Shown: positions 18,581-25,513 of the stretch, in pieces
How the letters are laid out: each line of letters begins with the position of its first letter
Position numbering within the stretch: position 1 is the first letter of the stretch
NCBI GenBank assembly: GCA_900316755.1
Contig: ONED01000021.1
Coordinates: forward strand, 1 to 35,877
Reading direction: 5' to 3'
From: an uncultured Eubacteriales bacterium
GTDB lineage: Bacteria; Bacillota; Clostridia; Lachnospirales; Lachnospiraceae
DNA: 35,877 bases
Notes under the pieces: generated by a model
Databases searched by the model: none
Seen by the model: the letters and a program-made list of their open reading frames with translations, nothing else
Told to the model about the DNA's origin: nothing
Position numbers and translations under genes: made by a program

Positions 18581-18883
18581 TTATTTCACCCCTTCCATTG
18601 TAATTGCGCCAAATGGGCACGATTTCACGCAAATGCCACAGCCTTTGCAGTGTTCCAAATCAAATGCGCCCCGCTTCATGTCTTTTACCGGAATGCAGCT
18701 ATCCGGGCACACCGGTACACACAGCAGACACTGTTTGCATTTCTCTTCGATATATTCAGGCTTTACAGAAGACCATTCCCCTGTGTGAAAGTCCTTGGAT
18801 GTGCCTGCTCCGGCAACAATCATCCCTTCCGTCAAGTCCTGCCATTTTGCTTTTACACCTAATTTTGTGATATCTGTCTTCAT
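18581..18883 (-). CDS. porD: 2-oxoacid:ferredoxin oxidoreductase, delta subunit (2 x 4Fe-4S)
   Basis: 100 residues with two ferredoxin-type motifs, CKQCLLCVPVCPDSC and CKGCGICVKSCPFGA, each a four-Cys set for a [4Fe-4S] cluster. It passes electrons from the catalytic cluster to external ferredoxin. An AGGAGGTG precedes the start inside porC, whose stop overlaps this start region by one base. Confidence 0.95.
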   Translation of the reverse strand: MKTDITKLGVKAKWQDLTEGMIVAGAGTSKDFHTGEWSSVKPEYIEEKCKQCLLCVPVCPDSCIPVKDMKRGAFDLEHCKGCGICVKSCPFGAITMEGVK

Positions 18884-19455
18884 TACTGCACCTCCTGCAT
18901 CGCCATCTTAAGGGCTGCCATATTTCCGTCAATTACTTCCGGCTTGCTGGCAAATTTGTGTTTGAAAGAGCTTTCCATCTCCCGCAAGAAGGTTTCTTCG
19001 TCCATAATCTCTGCCACCTTTACGATGGCTGCAAGAAGCGGCGTGTTCGGGAAATATTTTCCCATCGTTGCCATTGACACTTTGCGTGCATCAATGGTAA
19101 ACACTTTTCCGTCATATCCTTTTAAATGAGGTATGATTTCTTCTTTGGAACGCTCTGTGTTAATTAAAATCGCTCCGTCTTTCTTAAGTCCCTTCGTCAC
19201 ATCTACGGTCTCCAACAAAGATTCATCCACAACCACCACATACTGTGGGTCGTAAATATTGGAATGTACGCGAATTTGCGTGTCACTGATTCTGTTATAT
19301 GCTGTAATAGGCGCGCCCATACGCTCCGGACCATATTCCGGAAAGCCCTGCACGTATTTTCCCGTCTTGAATGCCACGTCTGCCAGTAACAGTGCAGCCG
19401 TTTTGGCACCCTGACCGCCGCGGCCGTGCCATCTGATTTCTGTAAGATTACCCAT
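18883..19455 (-). CDS. porC: 2-oxoacid:ferredoxin oxidoreductase, gamma subunit
   Basis: 190 residues. EIRWHGRGGQGAKTAALLLAD is the gamma-domain signature, followed by FPEYGPERMGAPITAY. It is the first gene of a four-gene operon in the archaeal/Thermotoga-like gamma-delta-alpha-beta order, in contrast to the single-chain pyruvate:ferredoxin oxidoreductase common in clostridia. AAGGAGA precedes the ATG and a near-consensus promoter lies about 35 bases upstream. Confidence 0.94.
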   Translation of the reverse strand: MGNLTEIRWHGRGGQGAKTAALLLADVAFKTGKYVQGFPEYGPERMGAPITAYNRISDTQIRVHSNIYDPQYVVVVDESLLETVDVTKGLKKDGAILINTERSKEEIIPHLKGYDGKVFTIDARKVSMATMGKYFPNTPLLAAIVKVAEIMDEETFLREMESSFKHKFASKPEVIDGNMAALKMAMQEVQ

Positions 19456-19486
19456 TCCCTACATCTCCTTTTTCCTTTTTGACATT

Positions 19487-19515
19487 ATTTTACTTCAATA
19501 TTTGGAATTTGTCCA
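19487..19515 (-). promoter_or_regulatory. Sigma-A promoter for the por operon
   Basis: Minus strand TGGACA (19510-19515, 5 of 6 matches), 17 bases, TAAAAT (19487-19492). It lies about 32 bases before the porC start. Confidence 0.75.
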
Positions 19516-19580
19516 GAGTGCGCTCGGTTTTTTCTGTGTATCCCACCACCAAGCGCGGAAAGTTCAAACGCCTCACCTAC

Positions 19581-20477
19581 TTATTTGCCTGCCGGATTCA
19601 CATGCACCATAATATGTTTGACCTTCGGGAACTCTCGCTCTATATTCTCATGCACCTGCTCCGCAATATCATGTGCCTTCTGCAAAGTATAAGAGCCGTC
19701 TACCCCTATCTCCACATCCACATAAACCTTATTTCCAAATACTCGTGTCTGCAGCAAATCCACACTGAGTACTTCTTTCTCCTGCTTCACGCAGTCTTTT
19801 ATCTGCTGCTCTGTTTCTTCATCACAGGAATGATCCACCATCTTATCCACAGCATCCTTAAAAATATCATAAGCAGCTTTCGCGATAAAGACAAAAATAA
19901 CCAGACTGGCAATGGAATCCATAATGGGAAATCCAAGTCGCGCTCCTGCGATTCCGATTAAAGCTCCGATAGAAGAGAACGCGTCAGAGCGGTGATGCCA
20001 TGCATCTGCCATCAATGCACTGGAATCTATTTTTTTTGCATTGATTTTCGTATACCAAAACATTGCTTCCTTCGTCGCAATCGAAATAAACGCGGCGACC
20101 AGTGCCAGCATTCCCGGAACTTTCAGGCTTTCATAATCTCCCTGTAAAATATTATTCAGAGCATCTGCCCCAATTCCAAGTCCGGTAATAAAAAGCACCA
20201 CCGCCAGAAGAAGTGCCGCCACACATTCCAGTCTTTCATGTCCGTATGGATGTTCTTTATCCGACTCCTTGGAAGCCAGATGGATGCCGATAATGACCAC
20301 GATGGTACTAAACACATCCGAAGCCGAATGAACCGCATCACTAATCATCGCATTAGAGTGCGCCACGAGTCCTGCAACCAATTTAAATAGTGCAAGGACT
20401 GCATTCACAATAATTGTGACAACAGACACCCTCGTCGCAACCTTTTGAAACTCATCTTTTTCCATCTTCTTTTCCAT
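19581..20477 (-). CDS. czcD/fieF-like: Cation diffusion facilitator (divalent metal exporter)
   Basis: 298 residues. Six hydrophobic segments span about residues 15-210, and metal-site motifs lie in DAVHSASD (helix 2) and ADAWHHRSDAF (HxxxD, helix 5). A cytoplasmic C-terminal domain with KVYVDVEIGVDG and KHIMVHVNP follows. It exports divalent metal from the cytoplasm in exchange for protons. ATG 20477 is set by GGAGGT 7 bases ahead; an in-frame TTG 15 bases upstream is an artefact. A NiCo riboswitch and terminator control the gene, pointing to cobalt, nickel or iron(II) as the metal. Confidence 0.94.
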   Translation of the reverse strand: MEKKMEKDEFQKVATRVSVVTIIVNAVLALFKLVAGLVAHSNAMISDAVHSASDVFSTIVVIIGIHLASKESDKEHPYGHERLECVAALLLAVVLFITGLGIGADALNNILQGDYESLKVPGMLALVAAFISIATKEAMFWYTKINAKKIDSSALMADAWHHRSDAFSSIGALIGIAGARLGFPIMDSIASLVIFVFIAKAAYDIFKDAVDKMVDHSCDEETEQQIKDCVKQEKEVLSVDLLQTRVFGNKVYVDVEIGVDGSYTLQKAHDIAEQVHENIEREFPKVKHIMVHVNPAGK

Positions 20478-20559
20478 ATTCGTTACCTCCAAAATTAAAG
20501 AAACGCTCTATGGCACTAAATATATGTGGGATTTTTTCAGAAATTTCATTTTTAAAGAC

Positions 20560-20604
20560 AAAAAAACACCCACGTCCAGTATTAGCAACTACTGTCCCGT
20601 GGAT
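20560..20604 (-). terminator. Riboswitch expression-platform terminator
   Basis: Minus strand ATCCACG pairs with CGTGGGT, then CAGT with ACTG across a small internal loop, followed by GTTTTTTTG. The 5' arm uses the same bases that close the NiCo aptamer (GGGACAGT), so aptamer and terminator exclude each other: an ON switch when metal is bound. Confidence 0.85.
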
Positions 20605-20667
20605 GTTCAGATTCCACTGTCACCTATGTGACCCGACTCCATGACGTACCGTCACGGCCTGCTCAGT
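20591..20667 (-). ncRNA. NiCo (czcD) riboswitch aptamer
   Basis: The minus-strand transcript shows the conserved elements in order: ACTGAGCAGGC, a TGACG/CGTCA hairpin, GGAGTCGGG, a GTCAC/GTGAC hairpin, a GTGGA/TCCAC hairpin and GGGACAGT. ACTG and CAGT close the four-way junction. This matches, from memory, the crystallised NiCo aptamer (CUGAGCAGGC...GGGACAG). Location ahead of a cation efflux gene is the expected one. The class was described for Co2+/Ni2+; Fe2+ has also been proposed as a ligand. Confidence 0.88.
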
Positions 20668-20706
20668 CTGTACTGTAGATTTATATGCAGTGCAAAGAGT
20701 ATTAGT

Positions 20707-20735
20707 ATACTAACATAGGTGACATGGGTTGTCAA
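20707..20735 (-). promoter_or_regulatory. Promoter of the riboswitch/efflux transcript
   Basis: A perfect TTGACA (20730-20735), 17 bases, TAGTAT (20707-20712). TATACT two bases further is an alternative -10 with poorer spacing. Confidence 0.65.
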
Positions 20736-20744
20736 GAATGACTT

Positions 20745-21548
20745 TTACCAAGTACGTGAATTCAGTTCTTTAAACTGTGCAACGGTAGGTACATGAGAGT
20801 TCATACCACCGTCTACATTCACAATCTGTCCGGTTACATAAGCGCTCTCATCAGAAGCCATGTATACACACATATGTCCGATATCTTCCGGACATCCATA
20901 ACGGTTCACCATGATGTTGCTCAAGAAAATATCCTTCAGAGCCTGCGGAACATATGCTTCATTCTGCGGGGTTACAATCAGACCCGGACGTACACAGTTG
21001 CAACGGATATTATCTTTTCCGTACTGCAGCGCCGTAGACTGTGTCAGCAAATCCACGCCGGCTTTTGCACATGCATAAGCAGTAGAGCCAAGGTCTCCAC
21101 CACAGGAAGCCATGGAACCGATGTTGATAATAGAACCGCCTCCATTTTTCTGCATGTACGGAAGTACACATTTTGTCGCATAGAAAGTTCCGCGCAAATC
21201 GCTCTGGAAAATAGCGTCCCACATTTCCAAAGTCAATTCATCCACACGGCCATCCTTCAGCCCTACATTTGCAGCATTGTTTACCAGAATATCAATCTTT
21301 CCAAACTGTTCGGCTGTATCTGCCATGAGTTTATCAATACTCTCCGTAGCAGTAATATCCATAAAGTGATATACCGCCTCTCCTCCTTCCTGCGTAATAG
21401 TGTCCACTACCGCCTGTCCTTTTTCCTGACGGCGTCCGCAAATCACTACCTTTGCTCCTTCTGCTGCAAACAATCTTGCAATTCCGATGCCAATTCCACT
21501 GGTAGAACCGGTGACAATGGCAACCTTTCCTTTTAATCTGTCAATGAT
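20745..21548 (-). CDS. Short-chain dehydrogenase/reductase without an ATG/GTG/TTG start
   Basis: About 267 residues if begun at ATC 21548. The full Rossmann opening GKVAIVTGSTSGIGIGIA lies in frame upstream of the first TTG (21473), so a start at that TTG would delete the NAD(P) site. NNAAN, the catalytic Ser in NIGSMAS, YACAK (YxxxK) and VNVDGGM are all intact. AGGAGG (21556-21561) lies 7 bases before ATC and 10 before ATT; no standard start exists between an upstream in-frame TAA and the fold. Either a rare AUC/AUU start is used or an ATG was mutated. The substrate is unknown; sugar, steroid and acyl reductases share this fold. A consensus promoter lies just upstream. Confidence 0.82.
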   Translation of the reverse strand: MIDRLKGKVAIVTGSTSGIGIGIARLFAAEGAKVVICGRRQEKGQAVVDTITQEGGEAVYHFMDITATESIDKLMADTAEQFGKIDILVNNAANVGLKDGRVDELTLEMWDAIFQSDLRGTFYATKCVLPYMQKNGGGSIINIGSMASCGGDLGSTAYACAKAGVDLLTQSTALQYGKDNIRCNCVRPGLIVTPQNEAYVPQALKDIFLSNIMVNRYGCPEDIGHMCVYMASDESAYVTGQIVNVDGGMNSHVPTVAQFKELNSRTW

Positions 21549-21586
21549 GACAAATCCTCCTAATTATTTTGTTTTTCAATATGCGT

Positions 21587-21615
21587 ATTATAACACTTTT
21601 TTACTTTTTTTACAA
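21587..21615 (-). promoter_or_regulatory. Sigma-A promoter for the SDR gene
   Basis: Minus strand TTGTAA (21610-21615), 17 bases, perfect TATAAT (21587-21592), about 25 bases ahead of the AGGAGG. Retention of a good promoter and ribosome site favours expression despite the odd start. Confidence 0.78.
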
Positions 21616-21674
21616 GGAATCAGAGAAATTCTTCGTTTTAAATAGATGAAGATAAAAGAATTAATGGACTAGAA

Positions 21675-22034
21675 TTACATTGCGCACCAGCCACCGTCGA
21701 CCATCAGAATATCACCGCTTACATAGCTGGAATCGTCGCTTGCAAGGAAGGTTGCTGCACTTGCAATCTGCTCACCGGTACCGGGCTCCGGTGAACAGCC
21801 GAGAACCGTTTTGACTCTGCCGTATCCGTTCATATTCGGCATCCCCATCGATGTGGATATTTCAGTCTGGATACCGCCCGGAGCTAAGTCAATCATTGCT
21901 TCATTGTCCTCGTGTTTGCTGACATCACCCTGAAAAACAACGATTTTTCCGGCTTCGTTCGAAAGGCTCTCTGCAAGCTCATCCAAACGCTCTTTGCGGC
22001 GTGCAACTGCGACTACATAGGCACCTTCCCGAAC
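21675..22034 (-). pseudogene. Short-chain dehydrogenase remnant with internal deletion
   Basis: The frame reads VREGAYVVAVARRKERLDELAES...FQGDVSKHEDNEAMID, a normal SDR segment, then jumps directly to LAPGGIQTEIS and on to a proper C-terminus (SSYVSGDILMVDGGWCAM). The middle of the enzyme, including NNAG, the catalytic Ser and YxxxK (roughly 100 residues), is missing in frame at about 21888. The N-terminal TGxxxGIG is also gone where the frame runs into the sigma-factor gene. It cannot be catalytic. It differs from the intact SDR next door, so it is a separate decayed gene. Confidence 0.85.
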
Positions 22035-22390
22035 GTAACTAAATCCGGCTTCTTTTTTCTAATCAAATCCCTGCAATTGTTTGCAACAATGCAGTTAAAC
22101 CATGACCGGAATGCCTCCGGTCGGTTCAACTTGTTTAAATTTTGAAAAGCTGATATATAGGCATCTTGTAGCAAGTCCATAGCATCCTGCTCATTCTTTA
22201 CCATCTGCATTGCAACAGCAAATCCCTGTGCATATGTCATGTGATAAATTTTCTCGATTGCCTCCGTCTTTCCTGCTGCCGCATCCAGCACCAACTGTCC
22301 TATCTCTGTCTTCTTTTCATTTTTGTTTCCACAAAACGGGCAAAACTTTACATTGTCCGGTATCTTCTTTCCACAATTTCCGCAAAACAT
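22013..22390 (-). pseudogene. Zinc-ribbon sigma-70 family protein, truncated after region 2
   Basis: 125 residues: an N-terminal zinc ribbon (CGNCGKK...CPFCGNK) followed by sigma region 2 (DAMDLLQDAYISAFQNLNKL, RPEAFRSWFNCIVANNCRDLIRKKKP). After DLVTF the frame enters SDR-derived sequence and stops, so the linker and the DNA-binding region 4 (-35 recognition) are lost. Ribosome site GAGGAG is intact. As it stands it could not act as a normal sigma factor; a residual role of the zinc-ribbon/region-2 fragment is possible but not supported. Confidence 0.78.
22069..22119 (-). repeat. Direct repeat A, copy 1 (sigma region 2)
   Basis: 51 bases in the truncated sigma gene that recur at 23874-23924 with two mismatches, encoding EAFRSWxNCIVANNCR. 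Confidence 0.9.
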
Positions 22391-22426
22391 GGTATTCTCC
22401 TCTCTTCGCGCCCAGTTGTCATGATT

Positions 22427-22810
22427 TTAATAGCTTTCTGCTAAATACCACTTTCCATCTATTTTAATAACATCAACATCAACAATGTCGGTTTCTGTAT
22501 CGCCAAATTCTGTGATTGACATATCTACTGTCATGCGATATCCTTCTTTGACTATTCCGTATTCTTCTTCATACTCTTCTAAATCCTCTTTCGATAATTT
22601 CTCTGCATCCAATATTTCGAAATGAATCCTGTCGAGTCCTTCATCATTCCCTGCTGCTACCGATTGACATTGCATCCCATGTTCATGTTATCTCTACACT
22701 TGGCAAGCTCATCCAAACTTTTCTCGATTACATCTCAGAAGTGTTCTATCGTTACGTCCTTTGATTCAATGCCAAGCAAGCCTTTAATCCTACGTTCTCA
22801 TGCTCTGAAA
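22427..22810 (-). pseudogene. Remnant of a small lipoprotein-like gene (stop and frameshift)
   Basis: The 82-residue C-terminal part (22427-22675) is acidic and ends VIKIDGKWYLAESY, the look of an exported NTF2-like or DUF lipoprotein tail. Upstream, in another frame, GLLGIESKDVTIEHF, a TGA stop, then DVIEKSLDELAKCRDNMNMG can be read, which seems to be the preceding part of the same protein. At least one nonsense change and one frameshift separate them, and no signal peptide or ribosome site is found. I do not recognise the family. Confidence 0.5.
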
Positions 22811-22845
22811 TGGTGCAAATAAAACAGGCACATCAAATAGTATAA
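22798..22845. repeat. Direct repeat B, copy 1
   Basis: About 47 bases (TCAT.CTCTGAAATGG.GCAA and following, through ACAGGCACA.CAAATA.TATA) recurring at 24545-24591 with roughly four or five differences. Copy 1 contains the 3' part of the toxin terminator. Confidence 0.85.
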
Positions 22846-22859
22846 TATTTGATATGCCT
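22815..22859 (-). terminator. Terminator after the PIN toxin gene
   Basis: Minus strand AGGCATATCAAATA pairs over 14 bp (one U-G) with TATTTGATGTGCCT around a 6-base loop, followed by GTTTTATTTG. Confidence 0.65.
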
Positions 22860-22915
22860 TATTCCTTCACAATATCATCCGCCCTCATTACACGAAAGGA
22901 AATCTCTCTCCTTAT

Positions 22916-23350
22916 CTATTCCAGTTCATCAACTGTTATGCACTTTATCTCTTTAAATTGTCTTAACTGCTTATCATTCGTCAGAAATAAATCACACTTT
23001 GCCAGACAAGCAACTGCTAGCTGCAAAGCATCCATAGCTTTAAAGCTTTTATATTCAGCTCTTATCTGTGCGGCTTTTTTAGCAATTTCCTGATTGATTT
23101 CCTTGATTTCCATATCAGTTGTCTTTACAAGCCGACTAAACATCTCTATTAAAGAATCATTTTTGCATCTATAGGGAAACACAAAGTATTCTTCCATTGT
23201 AATTACAGATGTGATAAACTCAGTACTATTCTCATATCCATTTTTGAAAAAGTTCTTGACTTTCTCATAATACTGTAGGTTGTTGGCATCCTTTTCAATG
23301 AAATATATAAAGGGTGCCGTGTCCACAAATGCCCTTTTACAATCTGTCAT
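22916..23350 (-). CDS. vapC-like: PIN-domain ribonuclease toxin (VapC-like)
   Basis: 144 residues. The acidic active-site residues of the PIN fold appear in order: FVDTAPFIYFIE (first Asp), TMEEYFV (Glu), KAMDALQLA (Asp) and FLTNDKQLRQF (Asp). VapC-type toxins cut tRNA or rRNA when their antitoxin is degraded. The ATG at 23350 lies 10 bases after GAGGGAG inside the antitoxin gene; a GTG two codons earlier is too close. The overlap with the antitoxin is typical translational coupling. It is intact, unlike its neighbours. Confidence 0.88.
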   Translation of the reverse strand: MTDCKRAFVDTAPFIYFIEKDANNLQYYEKVKNFFKNGYENSTEFITSVITMEEYFVFPYRCKNDSLIEMFSRLVKTTDMEIKEINQEIAKKAAQIRAEYKSFKAMDALQLAVACLAKCDLFLTNDKQLRQFKEIKCITVDELE

Positions 23351-23561
23351 TTTCACGCATCTCCCTCATATATTTCTCAACATTTTTCCCTCTTTCGCTC
23401 GGAATAACGAAACTATCCCAATCAACAGATGCTTTTCTTACTTTTTCCTGTGGGTAGCTTAATAAGGTAACAATTACCTCTGTGCCGTCATATGCTCTTA
23501 TATCTTCATCTTCGATCAATACTGTATTTCCTTGTACAATTCCCTTTACAGCTGCTAACAT
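23337..23561 (-). CDS. Antitoxin partner of the PIN toxin
   Basis: 74 residues from ATG 23561 with AGGAGGG ahead; the frame also runs to an upstream ATG at 23582 with a poorer site. The N-terminal half (AAVKGIVQGNTVLIEDEDI...GTEVIVTLL) is a small beta-rich DNA-binding-like module of the kind seen in AF2212/DUF104-type antitoxins, and the C-terminal half (WDSFVIPSERGKNVEKYMREMR) is the probable toxin-binding tail. Toxin order and 14-base overlap fit a type II module, which normally autoregulates. Its promoter is well defined upstream. Confidence 0.82.
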   Translation of the reverse strand: MLAAVKGIVQGNTVLIEDEDIRAYDGTEVIVTLLSYPQEKVRKASVDWDSFVIPSERGKNVEKYMREMRENDRL

Positions 23562-23618
23562 AAGTAATCCCTCCTTTGTCATTTTCTACCTCTTTTTTGC
23601 TTTCCTTTTAGTATTTCC

Positions 23619-23647
23619 ATTATATATTAAATTTTCTGCTTTTTCAA
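23619..23647 (-). promoter_or_regulatory. Promoter of the toxin-antitoxin pair
   Basis: Minus strand TTGAAA (23642-23647), 17 bases, perfect TATAAT (23619-23624), about 58 bases ahead of the antitoxin start. Confidence 0.8.
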
Positions 23648-23653
23648 GTAAGC

Positions 23654-23945
23654 TTATTGATTTCTAAGGGATGAAAAAGCGATGAAAAATGCGTCTATTT
23701 TGTCCAAAATCTCTCCTGCTGTTTCAAAAACATTTGCAGTGTCTTCTTCACCGAATACAGAATACCCATATGTTCTTGTGATTCTTCCTTCGCCTCTTTT
23801 TTCCTTCCGGATAGTCGTGTACAGAGTCTATCGAAACAGCACCCGCAGTTCCATTCACCCCAGCTCCTACAAGCCCTGCAATTGTTTGCAACAATGCAGT
23901 TGAGCCATGACCGGAATGCCTCCGTCTTTCCTGATTTTCTTCCAA
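23654..23945 (-). pseudogene. Shattered gene remnant including a second sigma-region-2 scrap
   Basis: The upper part (23874-23930) encodes in one frame KTEAFRSWLNCIVANNCR, a near copy of the sigma region 2 at 22069-22119. Below it, one frame reads GLVGAGVNGTAGAVSIDSV and another reads RITRTYGYSVFGEEDTANV to a TAA at 23654. This looks like one protein broken by a frameshift near 23828. No start or ribosome site is visible. The identity of the second part is unknown. Confidence 0.5.
23874..23924 (-). repeat. Direct repeat A, copy 2
   Basis: 49 of 51 bases match 22069-22119 in the same orientation. The two copies bracket the lipoprotein remnant and the toxin-antitoxin pair, about 1.8 kb apart. 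Confidence 0.9.
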
Positions 23946-24001
23946 TTTATTGCCAACTTACAGTTTCACCCGGATATCTGGTTTCAAACTATATTAATGT
24001 A

Positions 24002-24502
24002 CTAGGGTGCAGCAAACAGCGCAATACTCGGAGGTCGAAAGGTAAATACTATAAAACATATTAAAGTAATACAAACCGTAACATATAATATGTTTTTATA
24101 GTCCTGAATCCTGCAGGAAATCGTGAGCTTATACGTGACAACAAACGCACAAATGACCGCAAAAGTAAAAATTGCAATGTCTAAAATAAGTACACTATAT
24201 CCTATGATTCCTGTGTAAGTGAAAAACATAATCGGAATAAGCGCTGTACCTATTACATTTCCCAGCAGAACTGAGCTCGTAATACAGGGATATTCTTCCT
24301 TTAATCTTGGGATTGCAATGAATGAAAAAATCAACATAGGAAAGAAAATCAATTTCATATGTTCCCATGTTGATTCATTTATTGGAGTAAAGAGTCCAAC
24401 TATCACGTTGTTGTTTGACCACTCATAAAAGAAGTGCGCAAGTGTACCCAAAATTGTTACAAACAGAATCCCTGCTATTGTATATCGTTTCAATTTGTTC
24501 AT
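24002..24502 (-). CDS. Membrane protein, DUF6512-like
   Basis: 166 residues with about five hydrophobic helices. The N-terminal pattern GTLAHFFYEWSNNN...INESTWEHMKLIFFPM matches what I recall of the DUF6512 family, integral membrane proteins of unknown function in clostridia. Relatives usually end with a few more residues after the LF..P motif; here a TAG follows FAAP at the point where sequence passes into the shattered remnant, so the last residues may be lost. No good ribosome site is evident: a GTGAGAATAAATG context precedes the start. Confidence 0.72.
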   Translation of the reverse strand: MNKLKRYTIAGILFVTILGTLAHFFYEWSNNNVIVGLFTPINESTWEHMKLIFFPMLIFSFIAIPRLKEEYPCITSSVLLGNVIGTALIPIMFFTYTGIIGYSVLILDIAIFTFAVICAFVVTYKLTISCRIQDYKNILYVTVCITLICFIVFTFRPPSIALFAAP

Positions 24503-24544
24503 TTATTCTCACCTCACACATAGAATATGCAATAAACAAACAAA

Positions 24545-24591
24545 TCATACTCTGAAATGGCGCAAATAAAACAGGCACACCAAATATTATA
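24545..24591. repeat. Direct repeat B, copy 2
   Basis: Copy of the 22798-22845 sequence, here between DUF6512 and the HAD gene. It lacks the outer terminator arm, but a CTGAAAT/ATTTCAG pairing surrounds it. Confidence 0.85.
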
Positions 24592-24610
24592 CTCTATTTC
24601 AGTGATTTCA

Positions 24611-25243
24611 TTACTTCAAGCTCGGATTGTCAATAGAAATACTTTCCTGTAATACTTGATTCAATTCTGCCTTCGCCTGCTTATAATCCCGAAATTGGAT
24701 TCCATAAAATCCTGCTTCCTTTGCCGCCTCTACATTTTCCGGGCAATCGTCGAGAAAAACGCTCTCTTCTGCCTTCAATCCAAATTCCTGCAGCAGTCTT
24801 TCATAAATCTCTCGTTCCGGTTTGATTGTCTGATACCGAAACGAAAAGATAGCTCCGTCCATGAGAGAGAGAAAGGTCAATTTATGCTCTGTCTTCTGAT
24901 AGGTATACTCTCCGTAGTTGGATAGAACATACAAATGATATCCTTGTGTTTTCAGTTCTTCCAACCATTCCATCGCATATGGCATAAGCTCAATGGTATC
25001 TCCCACCCTTGCAAATGCTTCGCGAATTTGTAATTCGTATTCCGGTGCATTTGCCACGAAGGCGCCCGTCAATTCTTCCGTGGATAACACGCCTCTGTCG
25101 TTCTCCCTCCACAGAGGGTTCGAAAATACTGCTTTCATCACATTTTTTCTGACATTCTCATCATACCCCAGTTTTTCAAGCATCTGTTCAGGTTCAAAGG
25201 AAACCAACACTTTTCCCACATCAAATACGATATTTTTAATCAT
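24611..25243 (-). CDS. HAD-superfamily hydrolase (YihX-like)
   Basis: 210 residues. Motif I is FDVGKVLV with the nucleophilic Asp (the YihX-type DxGxV form), motif II Ser in YVLSNYGE, Lys in KPEREIYE, and motif IV FLDDCPENVEAA, with an all-helical cap (about residues 15-90). Relatives dephosphorylate sugar phosphates such as glucose-1-phosphate; the substrate here is not determined. AGGA lies about 10 bases ahead of the ATG. All catalytic motifs are intact, so it marks the end of the decayed zone. Confidence 0.88.
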   Translation of the reverse strand: MIKNIVFDVGKVLVSFEPEQMLEKLGYDENVRKNVMKAVFSNPLWRENDRGVLSTEELTGAFVANAPEYELQIREAFARVGDTIELMPYAMEWLEELKTQGYHLYVLSNYGEYTYQKTEHKLTFLSLMDGAIFSFRYQTIKPEREIYERLLQEFGLKAEESVFLDDCPENVEAAKEAGFYGIQFRDYKQAKAELNQVLQESISIDNPSLK

Positions 25244-25366
25244 AACACTTTTCCTATACTCCTTTTTATATAATTCCTAGAATGAAAAAAGCCCATTACC
25301 AATCTCTTCCCCAAACTGATAATAGACTTCCACTCCCAATTGAACCTTCATTTTCCCATCAAAAAA

Positions 25367-25440
<74 letters not shown>

Positions 25441-25471
25441 ATGCAGTAGGCAAAATGCCTCAACGCAGACT

Positions 25472-25499
25472 ATTGTACCACATTTCCAAAAAAAATCAA
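25472..25499 (-). promoter_or_regulatory. Promoter of tRNA-Pro
   Basis: Minus strand TTGATT (25494-25499), 16 bases, TACAAT (25472-25477), about 31 bases upstream of the tRNA. Confidence 0.65.
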
Positions 25500-25513
25500 G
25501 TACTAAATTTAAT

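Noticed and set aside
21973..22718. 16-base identity GCAAGCTCATCCAAAC at 21973 and 22703
   Set aside because: Both encode LDELA in unrelated remnants; flanks do not match, so it is likely coincidence.
25276..25350. 24-codon frame after tRNA-Pro (MKVQLGVEVYYQF...)
   Set aside because: No clear ribosome site or promoter and it begins in the tRNA's terminator tail; probably chance.
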